A stretch of 12,743 bases of DNA from an uncultured Prevotella sp. (GCA_905234355.1 CAJOHP010000046.1:1-12743), one strand, 5' to 3'. Shown: positions 1-7,481, numbered from the stretch's first letter. Notes: generated by a model not told the origin, from the letters alone. Translations and numbers: made by a program.

Positions 1-476
1 ATGCGCGTGGGGTCGAGCTTCAGGGCCGCGCCCATCGATGAGTAGAGCGTCACGCCCGCGTCGGTAGCCGTGCGGATGAGCAGCGCCTTGTCACGGAGCG
101 AGTCGATGGCGTCGACCACATAGTCGTAGCTGCCTATGCCGAAGCTGTCGGATGTCTCCTCACAGAAGGTGCGCTGCAGCGCCAAGACCTCGGCATGGGG
201 GTTGATGGACAGCAGGCGCTCACGCAGCACCTCGACCTTTGGACGGCCCACGGTCTGCGTGGTGGCCATGAGCTGGCGGTTGATGTTGGAGGGGCACACC
301 ACGTCGCTGTCGACGATAGTGAGCCGACGGATGCCCGTGCGCACCAGGCCCTCAGCACACCACGACCCCACACCGCCCACACCGAAGACGATGACACGCT
401 TGGCGGAGAGGCGGCTCATCGTCGCGTCGCCCAGCAGCAGTTCGGCCCGCTGCAAGATGGATTGTTCGCTTATCAT
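1..476 (-). CDS. tcdA: tRNA threonylcarbamoyladenosine dehydratase (TcdA, ThiF/E1-like), 3' end outside window
   Basis: This is the first ~158 residues of a ThiF/E1-like adenylating enzyme; the C-terminus lies beyond the window edge. In this family TcdA uses ATP to cyclise t6A37 in ANN-decoding tRNAs to ct6A. Visible features are the nucleotide-binding glycine loop GVGGVGS (residues 32-38), the acidic pair D56/D58 in TIVDSD, the NRQ motif at 66-68 and the VDAIDS strand that follows. TcdA-type proteins (rather than MoeB, ThiF or HesA) read GSW.AE.L.RTGI at the loop and SSMGA later, as this one does. The ATG at 474-476 is preferred because the residues before the glycine loop (MISEQSILQRAELLLG) match the usual length and RxxLLxG lead-in of Bacteroidota homologues. 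A -7 promoter box lies only 7 bases upstream, so the mRNA is probably leaderless. The catalytic cysteine region downstream cannot be judged. Confidence 0.9.
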   Translation of the reverse strand, partial: MISEQSILQRAELLLGDATMSRLSAKRVIVFGVGGVGSWCAEGLVRTGIRRLTIVDSDVVCPSNINRQLMATTQTVGRPKVEVLRERLLSINPHAEVLALQRTFCEETSDSFGIGSYDYVVDAIDSLRDKALLIRTATDAGVTLYSSMGAALKLDPTR

Positions 477-483
477 ACGGATG

Positions 484-491
484 CAAAGGTA
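484..491 (-). promoter_or_regulatory. Bacteroidota -7 promoter box for tcdA
   Basis: On the minus strand the sequence TACCTTTG fits the Bacteroidota sigma-A consensus TAnnTTTG. Only seven bases separate it from the tcdA ATG, so transcription should begin at or within one or two bases of the start codon. No convincing TTTG -33 element is present at the expected 18-20 base spacing, so the call rests on the -7 box and its position. Confidence 0.6.
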
Positions 492-641
492 CGGCTTTTT
501 TCGGAATTTCCTCATAAATTATCCCAATAAATATATGGCGGTTGAGCTTTTTTTCCGACCCACGCCTGCGACAGACCCCCGGCTACTGACGCTGAACCTA
601 CGGTTGAAAATATGTTGTTCCAATTCTGCTGAACAGTTTTT

Positions 642-728
642 GCTTTATGCCTGTCCGAACACCACGCAGGGTGTTACGCCGTAGGGACGGGCTTTATGCC
701 TGTCCGAACACCACGCAGGGTGTTACGG
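642..728. repeat. REP-like palindromic repeat, one full unit plus one partial unit
   Basis: A 37-base sequence starting GCTTTATGCCTGTCC occurs exactly twice, at 642-678 and 691-727, with a 49-base period. The full unit (679-728) can fold as a three-way junction. Its outer stem is CCGT/ACGG (679-682 with 725-728). One arm is GGACGGGC/GCCTGTCC with one G-U pair and a TTTAT loop. The second arm is AACACC/GGTGTT with a six-base loop. The first copy lacks the left half of the outer stem and of the first arm. This resembles extragenic REP/BIME-type elements, which Y1 (RAYT) transposases can spread in other bacteria. No such transposase is in the window. The rest of the spacer (477-814) shows no gene. 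Confidence 0.6.
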
Positions 729-814
729 CGGGTGGCACAGACACCTAGAAGGACGTAATACACAAAAAAAACTGGGTACAACAAATAGGACAGCCTACTA
801 CAGAACAGGGAAAC

Positions 815-850
815 AAAAAATCCCGCTCCGACCGAAGTCTTTGCGGGATT
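815..850 (-). terminator. Rho-independent terminator of the tRNA-Phe gene
   Basis: Read on the minus strand, the stem AATCCCGC (850-843) pairs with GCGGGATT (826-819) and is followed by a T run at 820-815. Inside the hairpin is a second short stem, GAC-TTCG-GTC (839-830), with a stabilising UUCG tetraloop. It lies 17 bases beyond the tRNA 3' end on the same strand, which fits intrinsic termination of the tRNA transcript. Confidence 0.8.
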
Positions 851-867
851 CATAATGAAAGGAGGAG

Positions 868-940
868 TGGTGCCTCCAGGAATCGAACCGGGGACACACG
901 GATTTTCAGTCCGATGCTCTACCATCTGAGCTAAGGCACC
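868..940 (-). tRNA. tRNA-Phe (anticodon GAA)
   Basis: The 73-base minus-strand cloverleaf has the acceptor stem GGTGCCT/AGGCACC, the D arm with TTAGCTCAGATGGTAGAGC, an anticodon stem CGGAC.../...ATCCG around the seven-base loop CTGAAAA, and the T arm with GGTTCGATTCC. The anticodon GAA lies at 907-905 and decodes Phe UUC/UUU. The discriminator base is A at 868. The genome does not encode the CCA tail (CTC follows), so CCA must be added by the nucleotidyltransferase. The gene has its own promoter upstream and terminator downstream and therefore appears to be a single-gene transcription unit. Confidence 0.97.
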
Positions 941-973
941 TCCGTGTTGCGCACGATTGCTCGTTTGCGGGTG

Positions 974-1002
974 CAAAGGTACTCATTTTATTTCAAACAC
1001 AA
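974..1002 (-). promoter_or_regulatory. Promoter of the tRNA-Phe gene
   Basis: On the minus strand a -7 box TACCTTTG (981-974) is preceded by TTG at 1002-1000 with an 18-base gap. That is the same spacing as in the promoter of the seven-gene operon. The tRNA begins 33 bases downstream of the -7 box, leaving a short 5' leader to be trimmed by RNase P. Confidence 0.7.
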
Positions 1003-1064
1003 GCAAGTACACCGAGGAAATCGCACCGTCTTAACGTTTTTTAAGAAACACGACACTTAAACGC

Positions 1065-2171
1065 CTATTTCAGCGGGTTCCACCCCTGTGCCTTCAGCTC
1101 AAACTCACTGCCGTCTCGGCAGACGAGCACATGTCCGAACTTAGCCTGGGTGATGTGGCCGATGAGGTGCACGTCGGCTATCTCGCGCACCTTGTCCAGG
1201 TCGCCTATGGGCACGGTGAAGAGCAGCTCGTAGTCCTCGCCGCCGTTCAGGGCGCAGGTGGTCACGTTCATCTCCATCTCTTCGGCCATGACGGCCGTCT
1301 GATAGTCTATGGGCAGCTCTTTCTCGAAGATGCGGCACCCCACCCCACTCTGCTTGCAGATGTGCAGCAGCTCGCTGGAGAGGCCGTCGCTCACGTCCAT
1401 CATGGCCGTGGGCCTGACGCCTGCCTGCCGGAGACGCTCCACGATGTCGCCGCGGGCTTCGGCCTGCAGCTGCCGCTGTATGAGGTATTCCTTGCCGATG
1501 AACTCGGGCTGGAAGTCGTCGAAGGTCTTGGCCTCTTCTCTCAGTCGGGCCACAAGGGCATCGTCGCCGGCCTCGCGGGCTGCGGTCATCTTCTTGTTCC
1601 AGTCCTTTATCTGCTCATAGAACACGCTCTTCTCACGCTCCAGCAGCTGCAGCCCCATGTAGGCAGCACCCAGGTCGCCCGAGACGCAGACCAGGTCGGT
1701 GTCGCGGGCACCATGCCGGTAGACGATGTCCCCCTGTCGTGCCTCGCCTATGCAGGTGATGCTGATGGCCATGCCGGTATAGCTGCTGGTGGTGTCGCCC
1801 CCCACGATGTCGACGCCCCACTTGTCGCAGGCCAGCCGCAGACCTTCGTAGAAGAGCTCCACATCCTCTACGGTGAAGCGCTTGGAGAGTGCCAGCGACA
1901 CGGTCAGCTGTCGCGGCGTGCCGTTCATGGCAAAGATGTCGCTGATGTTGACCATCGCCGACTTATAGCCCAGGTGCTTCAAGTCGATGTATGTCAGGTC
2001 GAAGTGCACGCCCTCCATGAGCATGTCGGTGGTGACGAGCACCTCGCTGTCGGGATAGTGCAGCACGGCACAGTCGTCGCCCACGCCGTAGCGCGTCGAC
2101 GCATTCTTCTTCTCAAGGTCTTTGGTGAGACGGTCTATCAGTCCGAACTCGCCCAGCTGTGATATGTCCAT
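1065..2171 (-). CDS. thiL: Thiamine-monophosphate kinase ThiL
   Basis: A 368-residue protein of the ThiL/PurM-like ATP-binding superfamily. ThiL phosphorylates thiamine monophosphate to thiamine diphosphate, the last step of thiamine cofactor synthesis, in the cytoplasm. Recognisable motifs are GEFGLIDRL at the N-terminus, GVGDDCAVL (from residue 29), TTDMLMEGVHFD, VNISDIFAMNG, VGGDTTSS, DVSDGLSSEL and NGGEDYELLF. It is longer than E. coli ThiL (about 325 residues), mainly because of a charged, probably helical insertion in the middle (around KDWNKKMTAAREAGDD to KTFDDFQPEFIGKEY). I chose the ATG at 2169-2171 because MDISQLGEFGLID matches the family N-terminus. An in-frame TTG at 2204 would add eleven hydrophobic residues that do not belong to the family. 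No other thiamine gene is nearby, and no TPP riboswitch pattern is seen in the leader. Confidence 0.95.
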   Translation of the reverse strand: MDISQLGEFGLIDRLTKDLEKKNASTRYGVGDDCAVLHYPDSEVLVTTDMLMEGVHFDLTYIDLKHLGYKSAMVNISDIFAMNGTPRQLTVSLALSKRFTVEDVELFYEGLRLACDKWGVDIVGGDTTSSYTGMAISITCIGEARQGDIVYRHGARDTDLVCVSGDLGAAYMGLQLLEREKSVFYEQIKDWNKKMTAAREAGDDALVARLREEAKTFDDFQPEFIGKEYLIQRQLQAEARGDIVERLRQAGVRPTAMMDVSDGLSSELLHICKQSGVGCRIFEKELPIDYQTAVMAEEMEMNVTTCALNGGEDYELLFTVPIGDLDKVREIADVHLIGHITQAKFGHVLVCRDGSEFELKAQGWNPLK

Positions 2172-2299
2172 GTATAAATATATAATAATGTATAGGCAAT
2201 ACAAAAGTCGGAATAAAAACCGAACCGTGCAAGCGATTAAGCAAAATTAACGCAAAATAAAGGAAATAGGGTGCTCGCCCGCGTTCCCAGAGTTGGCTG

Positions 2300-2307
2300 C
2301 AAAGGTA
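2300..2307 (-). promoter_or_regulatory. Candidate -7 promoter box for thiL
   Basis: TACCTTTG on the minus strand matches TAnnTTTG exactly and is identical to the boxes before tcdA and tRNA-Phe. It would give thiL a leader of about 125 bases. The -33 region is poor, and a second possible box TAATTTTG lies closer to the gene at 2249-2242, so the real start site is uncertain. The divergent spacer 2172-2548 contains no gene that I can support. Confidence 0.45.
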
Positions 2308-2425
2308 CGAAAAGTTTGTGAATTATTCTTCGTATTTAGAAAAAAGAGGAAGATTAGCAAAAAAAATGGAAGAGCCGTTGCGTAAGAATTTCGTTTCACT
2401 GAGTAAAAAAAACAACAAAAAAAAC

Positions 2426-2454
2426 TTGATATTCAGAAAAAATCACTATCTTTG
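2426..2454 (+). promoter_or_regulatory. Main promoter of the seven-gene operon
   Basis: TTG at 2426-2428 and TATCTTTG at 2447-2454, separated by 18 bases, form a close match to the Bacteroidota consensus. Runs of A just upstream (2403-2424) could act as an UP-like or bent-DNA element. Transcription from about 2460 would leave a leader of roughly 88 bases, ending in a typical A-rich stretch before the ATG at 2549 and lacking a Shine-Dalgarno sequence. The leader contains GACTG and CAGTC, which could pair as a weak hairpin. I see no operator that would reveal the regulator. Confidence 0.75.
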
Positions 2455-2548
2455 CCACGATAAATGTAACTGACCGTAAAAGAGACGACTGCCGCAAGGA
2501 CATGCAGACAGTCAGACTACACACCTGAAACAACAAACAAAAATTACT

Positions 2549-3715
2549 ATGGCATTAATTGATCATGCTAACTTCGATTTCGAAGGACAAAAAGTGTTTG
2601 CCTACGAGTATCCGGAGAAGAACCTGTCGTCGAACACACAGCTCAACGTGCGGCCTGGCCAGGAAGCGCTGCTTGTGCTGGGCGGGCGCATAGACCAGAA
2701 GTATCCCCCCAACGGCGCGCGCCCTTACACGCTCGACACGGCCAACCTGCCCGTGGTGCGCAAGCTCTTCGGCATACCCTTCGGCGGGAGCAACCCCGTG
2801 CTGGCCGCCGTATGGTTCATCAACAAGGCCGACCTGGTGGACATGGACGTGACCACCCAGACCTTCCTGCTCAAAGACCCCACGAAGCCGCAGGGCTTCC
2901 CCGCCATCGCCACGGTGACCATGGGCCTGCAGGTGGAGCAGGCCGAGCCCTTCTTCCTGAAGCTGGTCAACGGCAACCCGATGTTCACCGCCCACGACAT
3001 GACGGCCGCCCTGCAGGGACGCATCACCCGCGTGGTGTCGGAGAGGATAGCACAGGTGGTGGACCAGCTCGGTCTGAGCGTGGCCGACGTGAGCGCCAGG
3101 CTGAGCCTCATCTCGCAGCAGGCACGCGACCTGTGCAGCACGTTCATCGCCGAATGGGGACTGCGGTTTGCCGACTTCAACGTGCGCATCACCCAGGACA
3201 CGAGCAAGGAGGGCCTGATGATGGCCAGCGGCTTCGGTACCGACCGCGAGACGTTTGAGCGGCAGCGCGTGCTCGACATACAGGAAAGCGCCATCAAGAA
3301 TCTGTCGGGCGGCGACAACGGCCTGCTGGGCGCTGTGCTCGCCATGGGCATGGCAGGCTCACTGGGTGGCGGAGCAGCACGCACCGCACCCACAGCGCAG
3401 CCCGGCATGCAGCAGCCCATGGCAGCAGGCATGCAGCAGGCCCCCACATCGCCCAACGCCCACATGGTCTTCTGCGGCAACTGCGGCAAGAAATACGACG
3501 CCGCGACTGCCGCCCACTGCCCTGCCTGCGGCAAACAGTACTTCCCCTGCCCCAAGTGCGGGTCGGACAACCTGCCGTCGGCACGACGCTGCGTCAACTG
3601 CGGTGCCACACTCAGCACCCAGGCCCCGGCTGGGGCCACCTTCTGCACACGATGCGGGGCACAAGTGCCCGAGGGGGCCAACTTCTGTCCGAAGTGCGGC
3701 AACAAGATAGTATGA
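2549..3715 (+). CDS. SPFH domain protein with three C-terminal zinc ribbons (YdjI-like)
   Basis: A 388-residue protein that reads as a close architectural match to B. subtilis YdjI and the stomatin/prohibitin-with-zinc-ribbon family (COG4260). The N-terminal ~250 residues are the SPFH part, with family-like stretches such as the MALIDHANFDFEGQ start, LNVRPGQEALL, YTLDTANLPVVRKL, PFGGSNPV and AAVWFINK. A Gly/Ala/Met-rich linker (about 265-305) follows. Three zinc ribbons come last: C309/C312/C324/C327, C334/C337/C348/C351 and C366/C369/C380/C383. There is no obvious membrane span, so it probably reaches the membrane through partners, as YdjI does through YdjG/YdjH in B. subtilis. SPFH proteins form large membrane-attached rings or microdomains. 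As the first gene after the promoter it probably defines the function of the operon. Family assignment is firm; the cellular role is inferred. Confidence 0.9.
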   Translation: MALIDHANFDFEGQKVFAYEYPEKNLSSNTQLNVRPGQEALLVLGGRIDQKYPPNGARPYTLDTANLPVVRKLFGIPFGGSNPVLAAVWFINKADLVDMDVTTQTFLLKDPTKPQGFPAIATVTMGLQVEQAEPFFLKLVNGNPMFTAHDMTAALQGRITRVVSERIAQVVDQLGLSVADVSARLSLISQQARDLCSTFIAEWGLRFADFNVRITQDTSKEGLMMASGFGTDRETFERQRVLDIQESAIKNLSGGDNGLLGAVLAMGMAGSLGGGAARTAPTAQPGMQQPMAAGMQQAPTSPNAHMVFCGNCGKKYDAATAAHCPACGKQYFPCPKCGSDNLPSARRCVNCGATLSTQAPAGATFCTRCGAQVPEGANFCPKCGNKIV

Positions 3716-3737
3716 AACAAAAAAAACGTAAGCGACA

Positions 3738-4418
3738 ATGAACATAAAGACATCGGGAATAATCGTTTGGCTGATGGGCGTGGCACTCATCGTGGCGTTG
3801 TGCATCATGGTGGCCGAACACTTCATCGACTCACGCGTGCTGTGGCTCGACGGCGTAGTGGCCGTAGCAGCCTATAGTGTAGCGCTCTACAGCTTCACCG
3901 GGCTCTTTCGCAGCACCGGTGAGTTTGCGGCCGACATGCCCGCCTTGGGCGTAAACATCTATACCTCGAGTGCCTACGTACTGATGGCCGTAGCAGGCAT
4001 CGTGGCCGGGCTGGCCGTGCCGCTGGCCTTCAAGTGGCAACTGCTGCTGCAGGGCGCCTGCATCTTCGTGCTCGTGGGCGGCATGCTCACAGGCATCATG
4101 GCCGGTCAGCGTCTCGACACCGTTGCGGCCACAAACCAGCAGCGCCACCAGGCCACCGACCTGCTTGCACAGCAGGCCCAGCTGATGAAGATGCAGGCAC
4201 TCAGTGCCGACGCCGAGGTGCAGGAGGCCATCGGCCGCCTGGCCACCGGCATCGGCATGATCACGCCCAGCCAGTCGGCCCTGGCACGACAGGCTGAGGA
4301 GCAGCTGGCCGCCAGCATGAGCACCATAGCAAGACTGGCCGCCACCGACAAGGACGCGGCACTGCAGGAGACAGAGCGGGCCACGGCACTGCTCAAGCAG
4401 CGAATGAATACATACTGA
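3738..4418 (+). CDS. Four-span membrane protein with cytoplasmic helical tail, unknown family
   Basis: I do not recognise this 226-residue protein. Four hydrophobic segments are visible at about residues 7-26, 34-57, 76-98 and 101-122, grouped as two hairpins. The C-terminal ~100 residues are rich in Ala, Gln, Glu and Met with few prolines and look like one or more long helices or a coiled coil. The even number of spans suggests that both ends are on the same side, probably cytoplasmic. The gene begins 22 bases after the SPFH gene behind an A-rich leader without a Shine-Dalgarno sequence. It may be the membrane anchor that recruits the SPFH or coiled-coil partners, a role played in B. subtilis by YdjG/YdjH, but it has no zinc ribbon and is not their homologue by eye. 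Confidence 0.8.
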   Translation: MNIKTSGIIVWLMGVALIVALCIMVAEHFIDSRVLWLDGVVAVAAYSVALYSFTGLFRSTGEFAADMPALGVNIYTSSAYVLMAVAGIVAGLAVPLAFKWQLLLQGACIFVLVGGMLTGIMAGQRLDTVAATNQQRHQATDLLAQQAQLMKMQALSADAEVQEAIGRLATGIGMITPSQSALARQAEEQLAASMSTIARLAATDKDAALQETERATALLKQRMNTY

Positions 4419-4457
4419 AAAAACTACCTAACAACAACAAAAATATACCAATGACTT

Positions 4458-6533
4458 ATGAAAGGAAGAATTTTTGAATCATCAATGGACGTCTGTCAAG
4501 ACCAGGCGAACCTGCTCTTCGACTTCTACCTGAATGCAGCCCAGAAGATAGTAGACCAGGAAGACGACATCGACCGCCGCACAGAGGCTATCGACAACGA
4601 GATAGCCGAGATAAAGCAAGACGGAGCCAACGTGCAACGCGACTACATCATCGCCGGTGCTGCAGCCGTAGTGGGCATCGCGCTGGCTGCCATCCTGCAC
4701 CCCATAGTGGTGGGCATCGCCGTGATAGTGGGCGCCGCCGGATGGGCCTTCAAGACATGGAAGACGAGCAAAGACGTGGACTCACGCGTGGCCCAAAAGG
4801 AAGAGGAGCGCGTGCAGGTGGCGGCCGAACGCGAAAAAATCTTCCGCGACTACCGCGTGTCAAAGATGGGCGTGGTCTACGTGCCCGTGGCCCGCAAGAT
4901 GCCATTCAACGACAAGGGCGTGGTGGTCGACTACACCGGTTCCTCACCCCGCTCAAGCATCAACCTGCAGGTGGCCAACAATCCCGACGCCCTCGTCCAG
5001 ACGCTGAAAGACCTGGAGAGCCTGTCGACCGAAGCACCCCTGGTGGAAAGCAACGAGCAGACCGAAGCCGTGGAGACGACCGACTACTCCTCATCCATAC
5101 AGGACGTGACCTTCTACGACTACTTCGGCGTGATGGACCGCACGCTGCGCACCGGTGCCTACTTCCTCAGCGACGTCTCGGTGAAGGAGGTGAGCATACC
5201 GTTCGTGGAGCCGAAGAGCAGCATGATGGACTATCTCGACAGCTTTGCCACCACCGACGCCGGAGGCCAGTGCGTCGTGCCCGTCTACGACCTCAGCTGC
5301 TTCGACAAGGAGCTCGACGACTTCAGGCAGATCAACGACTTCCACATACAGTTTGCCGAGCAGAACGCCAACTTCGAGGAAGTGCTCAAGCACCTCATAC
5401 GCAACGTGGGCGTGGCCGTGCAGACGGTGGCCACGCTGAAGGTGGCATCGAACAACAAGCTCATCGACAGCTCCAACCGACTGCTCTTCACCATCCTCAA
5501 AAACTCCTACAACCACTACTCCCCACTCCTGGAACACGAGGAGATAGAGAAGATGCGCAACACCAACTTCAACTACTCGGAGACGGTGGAGAACTACCGG
5601 CCCTTCCAGCTGAAGGCCAGCTCGCGCGTGAAGTACGACGCTCAGACCGGCAACTGGGTGGCCGAGGACGGCACCGTGACCACCATGCCCTTCGGCATCA
5701 GCCAGATACAGGAGGAAATCGTGGCCCCCATCGTGCAGAACCTGCTGGCCGAGTCGCGCATAGAGCGCATGAAGATATACAACGACATCAAGAACCAGAA
5801 GATCAACTACCTCAACCAGTGGCACCAGGACACCGAGGACTTCTACGGCCGCAACCGCAGCTCGAGCGACGACCTGCTCAACATCATGCGCAGCAACATG
5901 ACCAAGTTCCTCGCCTCGCAGACCACCATACAGAGCATGGCCGAGATAAAAGACACCATGCGCCGGCAGATGGAGGCAGGCGAAGCCGCCACCGAGATAG
6001 AGGACAAGACCCAGAACGAGAAGCAGGGCAAGACGCTGGCCGCCTTCGAGGTGCAGTCACAGCAGTTCCGCAAGTCACAGGAGGACTTCGACGAATACAT
6101 GGACCGGCTGAAAGACGACATCGACGAGCGTGCGCGCCAGTTTGAATACATCGAATACTACGACGCCTCGCTGCGCGACAGCAATGCCAAGGACCTCGTC
6201 ACCGCAGCCGACACACAGGACCAGCTTGACAGCCGCCGCCGCCCGCTGGCATCCATCAATCCGCTCTACGCCAAGGCATCGGTGCTGCCACCGCAACCGT
6301 CGGTCGACGACAGCGTGAGCGAACAGCTCTCGCTCAACGTGGCTCGCTTTGCCACCAGCGCCCTCGACGAAATAGACCAGCACGACCACGCCGCACTCGC
6401 AGCTACACTCGGCGACGATGACGACGACGACGATGTGCTGACGACCGATGATGATGACGACGACATGCCCGCTTCCGAAGATGACGACGACATGCCGACG
6501 GCCGACGACGACACCAACGACCCTAAAGAGTAA
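4458..6533 (+). CDS. Large protein with N-terminal hydrophobic hairpin, helical body and Asp-rich tail, unknown family
   Basis: I do not recognise this 691-residue protein. Residues 1-60 form a charged amphipathic helix region. Residues 63-98 are an Ala/Gly/Val/Ile-rich hydrophobic stretch broken by HP at 81-82, which suggests a short membrane hairpin. Residues 103-130 are highly charged and coiled-coil-like. A mixed globular part follows, including VYVPV at 140-144, a motif that recurs in the next two proteins. Roughly residues 415-600 look largely helical. The last 40 residues (652-691) contain 21 Asp in runs of 7, 6, 4 and 3 separated by short spacers with VLTT, MPAS or MPTA. No Walker motif, catalytic signature or cysteine cluster is seen. 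The gene starts 39 bases after its neighbour. A membrane-attached scaffold or adaptor is plausible, with the acidic tail binding cations or basic partners. Confidence 0.8.
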   Translation: MKGRIFESSMDVCQDQANLLFDFYLNAAQKIVDQEDDIDRRTEAIDNEIAEIKQDGANVQRDYIIAGAAAVVGIALAAILHPIVVGIAVIVGAAGWAFKTWKTSKDVDSRVAQKEEERVQVAAEREKIFRDYRVSKMGVVYVPVARKMPFNDKGVVVDYTGSSPRSSINLQVANNPDALVQTLKDLESLSTEAPLVESNEQTEAVETTDYSSSIQDVTFYDYFGVMDRTLRTGAYFLSDVSVKEVSIPFVEPKSSMMDYLDSFATTDAGGQCVVPVYDLSCFDKELDDFRQINDFHIQFAEQNANFEEVLKHLIRNVGVAVQTVATLKVASNNKLIDSSNRLLFTILKNSYNHYSPLLEHEEIEKMRNTNFNYSETVENYRPFQLKASSRVKYDAQTGNWVAEDGTVTTMPFGISQIQEEIVAPIVQNLLAESRIERMKIYNDIKNQKINYLNQWHQDTEDFYGRNRSSSDDLLNIMRSNMTKFLASQTTIQSMAEIKDTMRRQMEAGEAATEIEDKTQNEKQGKTLAAFEVQSQQFRKSQEDFDEYMDRLKDDIDERARQFEYIEYYDASLRDSNAKDLVTAADTQDQLDSRRRPLASINPLYAKASVLPPQPSVDDSVSEQLSLNVARFATSALDEIDQHDHAALAATLGDDDDDDDVLTTDDDDDDMPASEDDDDMPTADDDTNDPKE

Positions 6534-6535
6534 AG

Positions 6536-6543
6536 AAAGGAGG
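6536..6543 (+). promoter_or_regulatory. Strong Shine-Dalgarno sequence before the first paralog
   Basis: AAAGGAGG lies eight bases before the ATG at 6552 and just after the stop codon of the preceding gene. Such a strong site is unusual in Bacteroidota, which mostly initiate without one, and it is absent from the other operon genes except the next paralog. It supports the start at 6552. Confidence 0.75.
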
Positions 6544-6551
6544 AAACACGT

Positions 6552-7475
6552 ATGGGAGTATTCAATGACAGTTACGACTTCACCGTCGATACCAGCCCCA
6601 TGGCCGAAGGCATGGAGCACGTGTCGGACAAGGTGAGAGAGACTACCGGTGCCGTGGCCCTCATGGAGACCGCCGTCATCGCACAGGAGCAGGCTTCGGC
6701 CAAGCATATCGGCAACAAGCTCGACCTCGGGTTCTTCAACGTGGTGATGAGCCAGATAGCACAGCGCGTGGCCAACGAGAGCGCACAGACGCAGGCTTTG
6801 GCCATGGAGCTCTTGCAGCAGCAGAAATCACTGCAGAACCTGCAGACACGCATGAACGGCGACTATGCCATGATTTCGCAACGCTACGGCAAGCTCTTCA
6901 ACAGTCTGAACCAGGAGCTGCGCAACCGCATCACCGAGCTCGACAAGCCGCTCATGGAGTACTGCACGAAGAGTGTAAAGGTGCTGCAGAACCGCATACT
7001 CAACCTCGTGTCGCAGGTGCCCGTCTACCAGTCGGAGTCGCTCGCCGCCTCGCAGGCCATCGCCGCGGCACGCATCAAGGGCAACGCACAGCGTCTCATC
7101 GAGGCCGTGACAAGCTATCTGACCAACGACAAGCAACAGCAGCAGCACACGAAAGACCTGCAGACCGACACTGCCACGCAGGAGCAGCTCACGTACTACG
7201 TGCCCGTGGCCGTGGTCGAAGAGACCACCGAGAACCGCACCGCCATGCAGGCCAAGGACAACCCCACGCTGCGCAGCAACATGAGCGCCGCAGCCTATCA
7301 GCAGATCATGCAGGGCGTGAGCAGCCAGATGGCCTCGCTACAGTGGAAGCCACTCGACGAGCAGGGCATGAACGTCATCAATGCCTTCATCGGCATGGTA
7401 GAGCAGGCTCAGCTGCCAGAACGCGTAAAGGAGAAAATGCTCGCCATGTTCAACGACAACCTATCTGTACTATAA
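6552..7475 (+). CDS. Helical/coiled-coil protein, paralog A of a tandem pair, unknown family
   Basis: This 307-residue protein matches no family I recognise but is clearly a paralog of the protein encoded just downstream. From residue 11 to about 165 the two align without gaps at a constant offset of 30: VDTSP (12-16) against VDTDP, TGAV (32-35) against TGAI, and MNGDY (101-105) against MNGDY. In the 33-residue block beginning at MNGDY I count 20 identities, including RY, LF, LN, EL, RIT and the final KP. The sequence is mostly helical, rich in Gln, Leu and Ala, with no membrane span or signal peptide, so cytoplasmic. A beta-like segment TYYVPVAVVEE (214-224) follows the helices, then a C-terminal helical part. 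Its size and coiled-coil nature make it a candidate functional substitute for PspA, but no PspA homology is visible by eye. Confidence 0.85.
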   Translation: MGVFNDSYDFTVDTSPMAEGMEHVSDKVRETTGAVALMETAVIAQEQASAKHIGNKLDLGFFNVVMSQIAQRVANESAQTQALAMELLQQQKSLQNLQTRMNGDYAMISQRYGKLFNSLNQELRNRITELDKPLMEYCTKSVKVLQNRILNLVSQVPVYQSESLAASQAIAAARIKGNAQRLIEAVTSYLTNDKQQQQHTKDLQTDTATQEQLTYYVPVAVVEETTENRTAMQAKDNPTLRSNMSAAAYQQIMQGVSSQMASLQWKPLDEQGMNVINAFIGMVEQAQLPERVKEKMLAMFNDNLSVL

Positions 7476-7481
7476 GGAGGG
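7474..7481 (+). promoter_or_regulatory. Strong Shine-Dalgarno sequence before the second paralog
   Basis: AAGGAGGG overlaps the stop codon of the upstream gene and lies seven bases before the ATG at 7489. It repeats the arrangement seen before the first paralog, which suggests that both members of the pair are translated at a raised and possibly matched level, or that their sites were duplicated together with the gene. Confidence 0.75.

Noticed and set aside
642..727. CRISPR-like pair of 37-base direct repeats
   Set aside because: Only two copies with a 12-base gap, too short for a spacer; the repeats fold as REP-type hairpins and no cas gene is near.
674..976. A 100-residue reading frame on the minus strand across the tRNA-Phe gene
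   Set aside because: It is the translation of the tRNA, its terminator and the REP-like repeat; the GSIPGGTT-type peptide is the usual artefact of reading a tRNA gene as protein.
1030..1046. Possible terminator after thiL (CTTAA/TTAAG hairpin on the minus strand)
   Set aside because: Five A-T rich pairs with one G-C at most and no following T run; too weak to call.
1131..2162. Long plus-strand reading frame opposite thiL
   Set aside because: The minus frame has all ThiL motifs; the plus frame is a GC-driven shadow rich in His, Val and Gly with no recognisable domain.
2172..2204. Longer thiL reading frame beginning at TTG 2204
   Set aside because: It adds an eleven-residue hydrophobic extension not found in ThiL; the ATG at 2171 gives the family N-terminus.
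2172..2299. Possible TPP riboswitch in the thiL leader
   Set aside because: The conserved CUGAGA and pyrophosphate-sensor patterns of the THI element are not present, and the leader is AT-rich and unstructured by eye.
2725..3786. 353-residue minus-strand frame opposite the SPFH gene
   Set aside because: Shadow of the SPFH/zinc-ribbon gene; low-complexity Ser/Arg/Pro composition and no family features.
4742..6145. 467-residue plus-strand frame inside the 691-residue gene
   Set aside because: A +2/+3 frame shadow with extreme Arg/Gly/His content; the overlapping frame has a proper start, membrane hairpin and normal composition.
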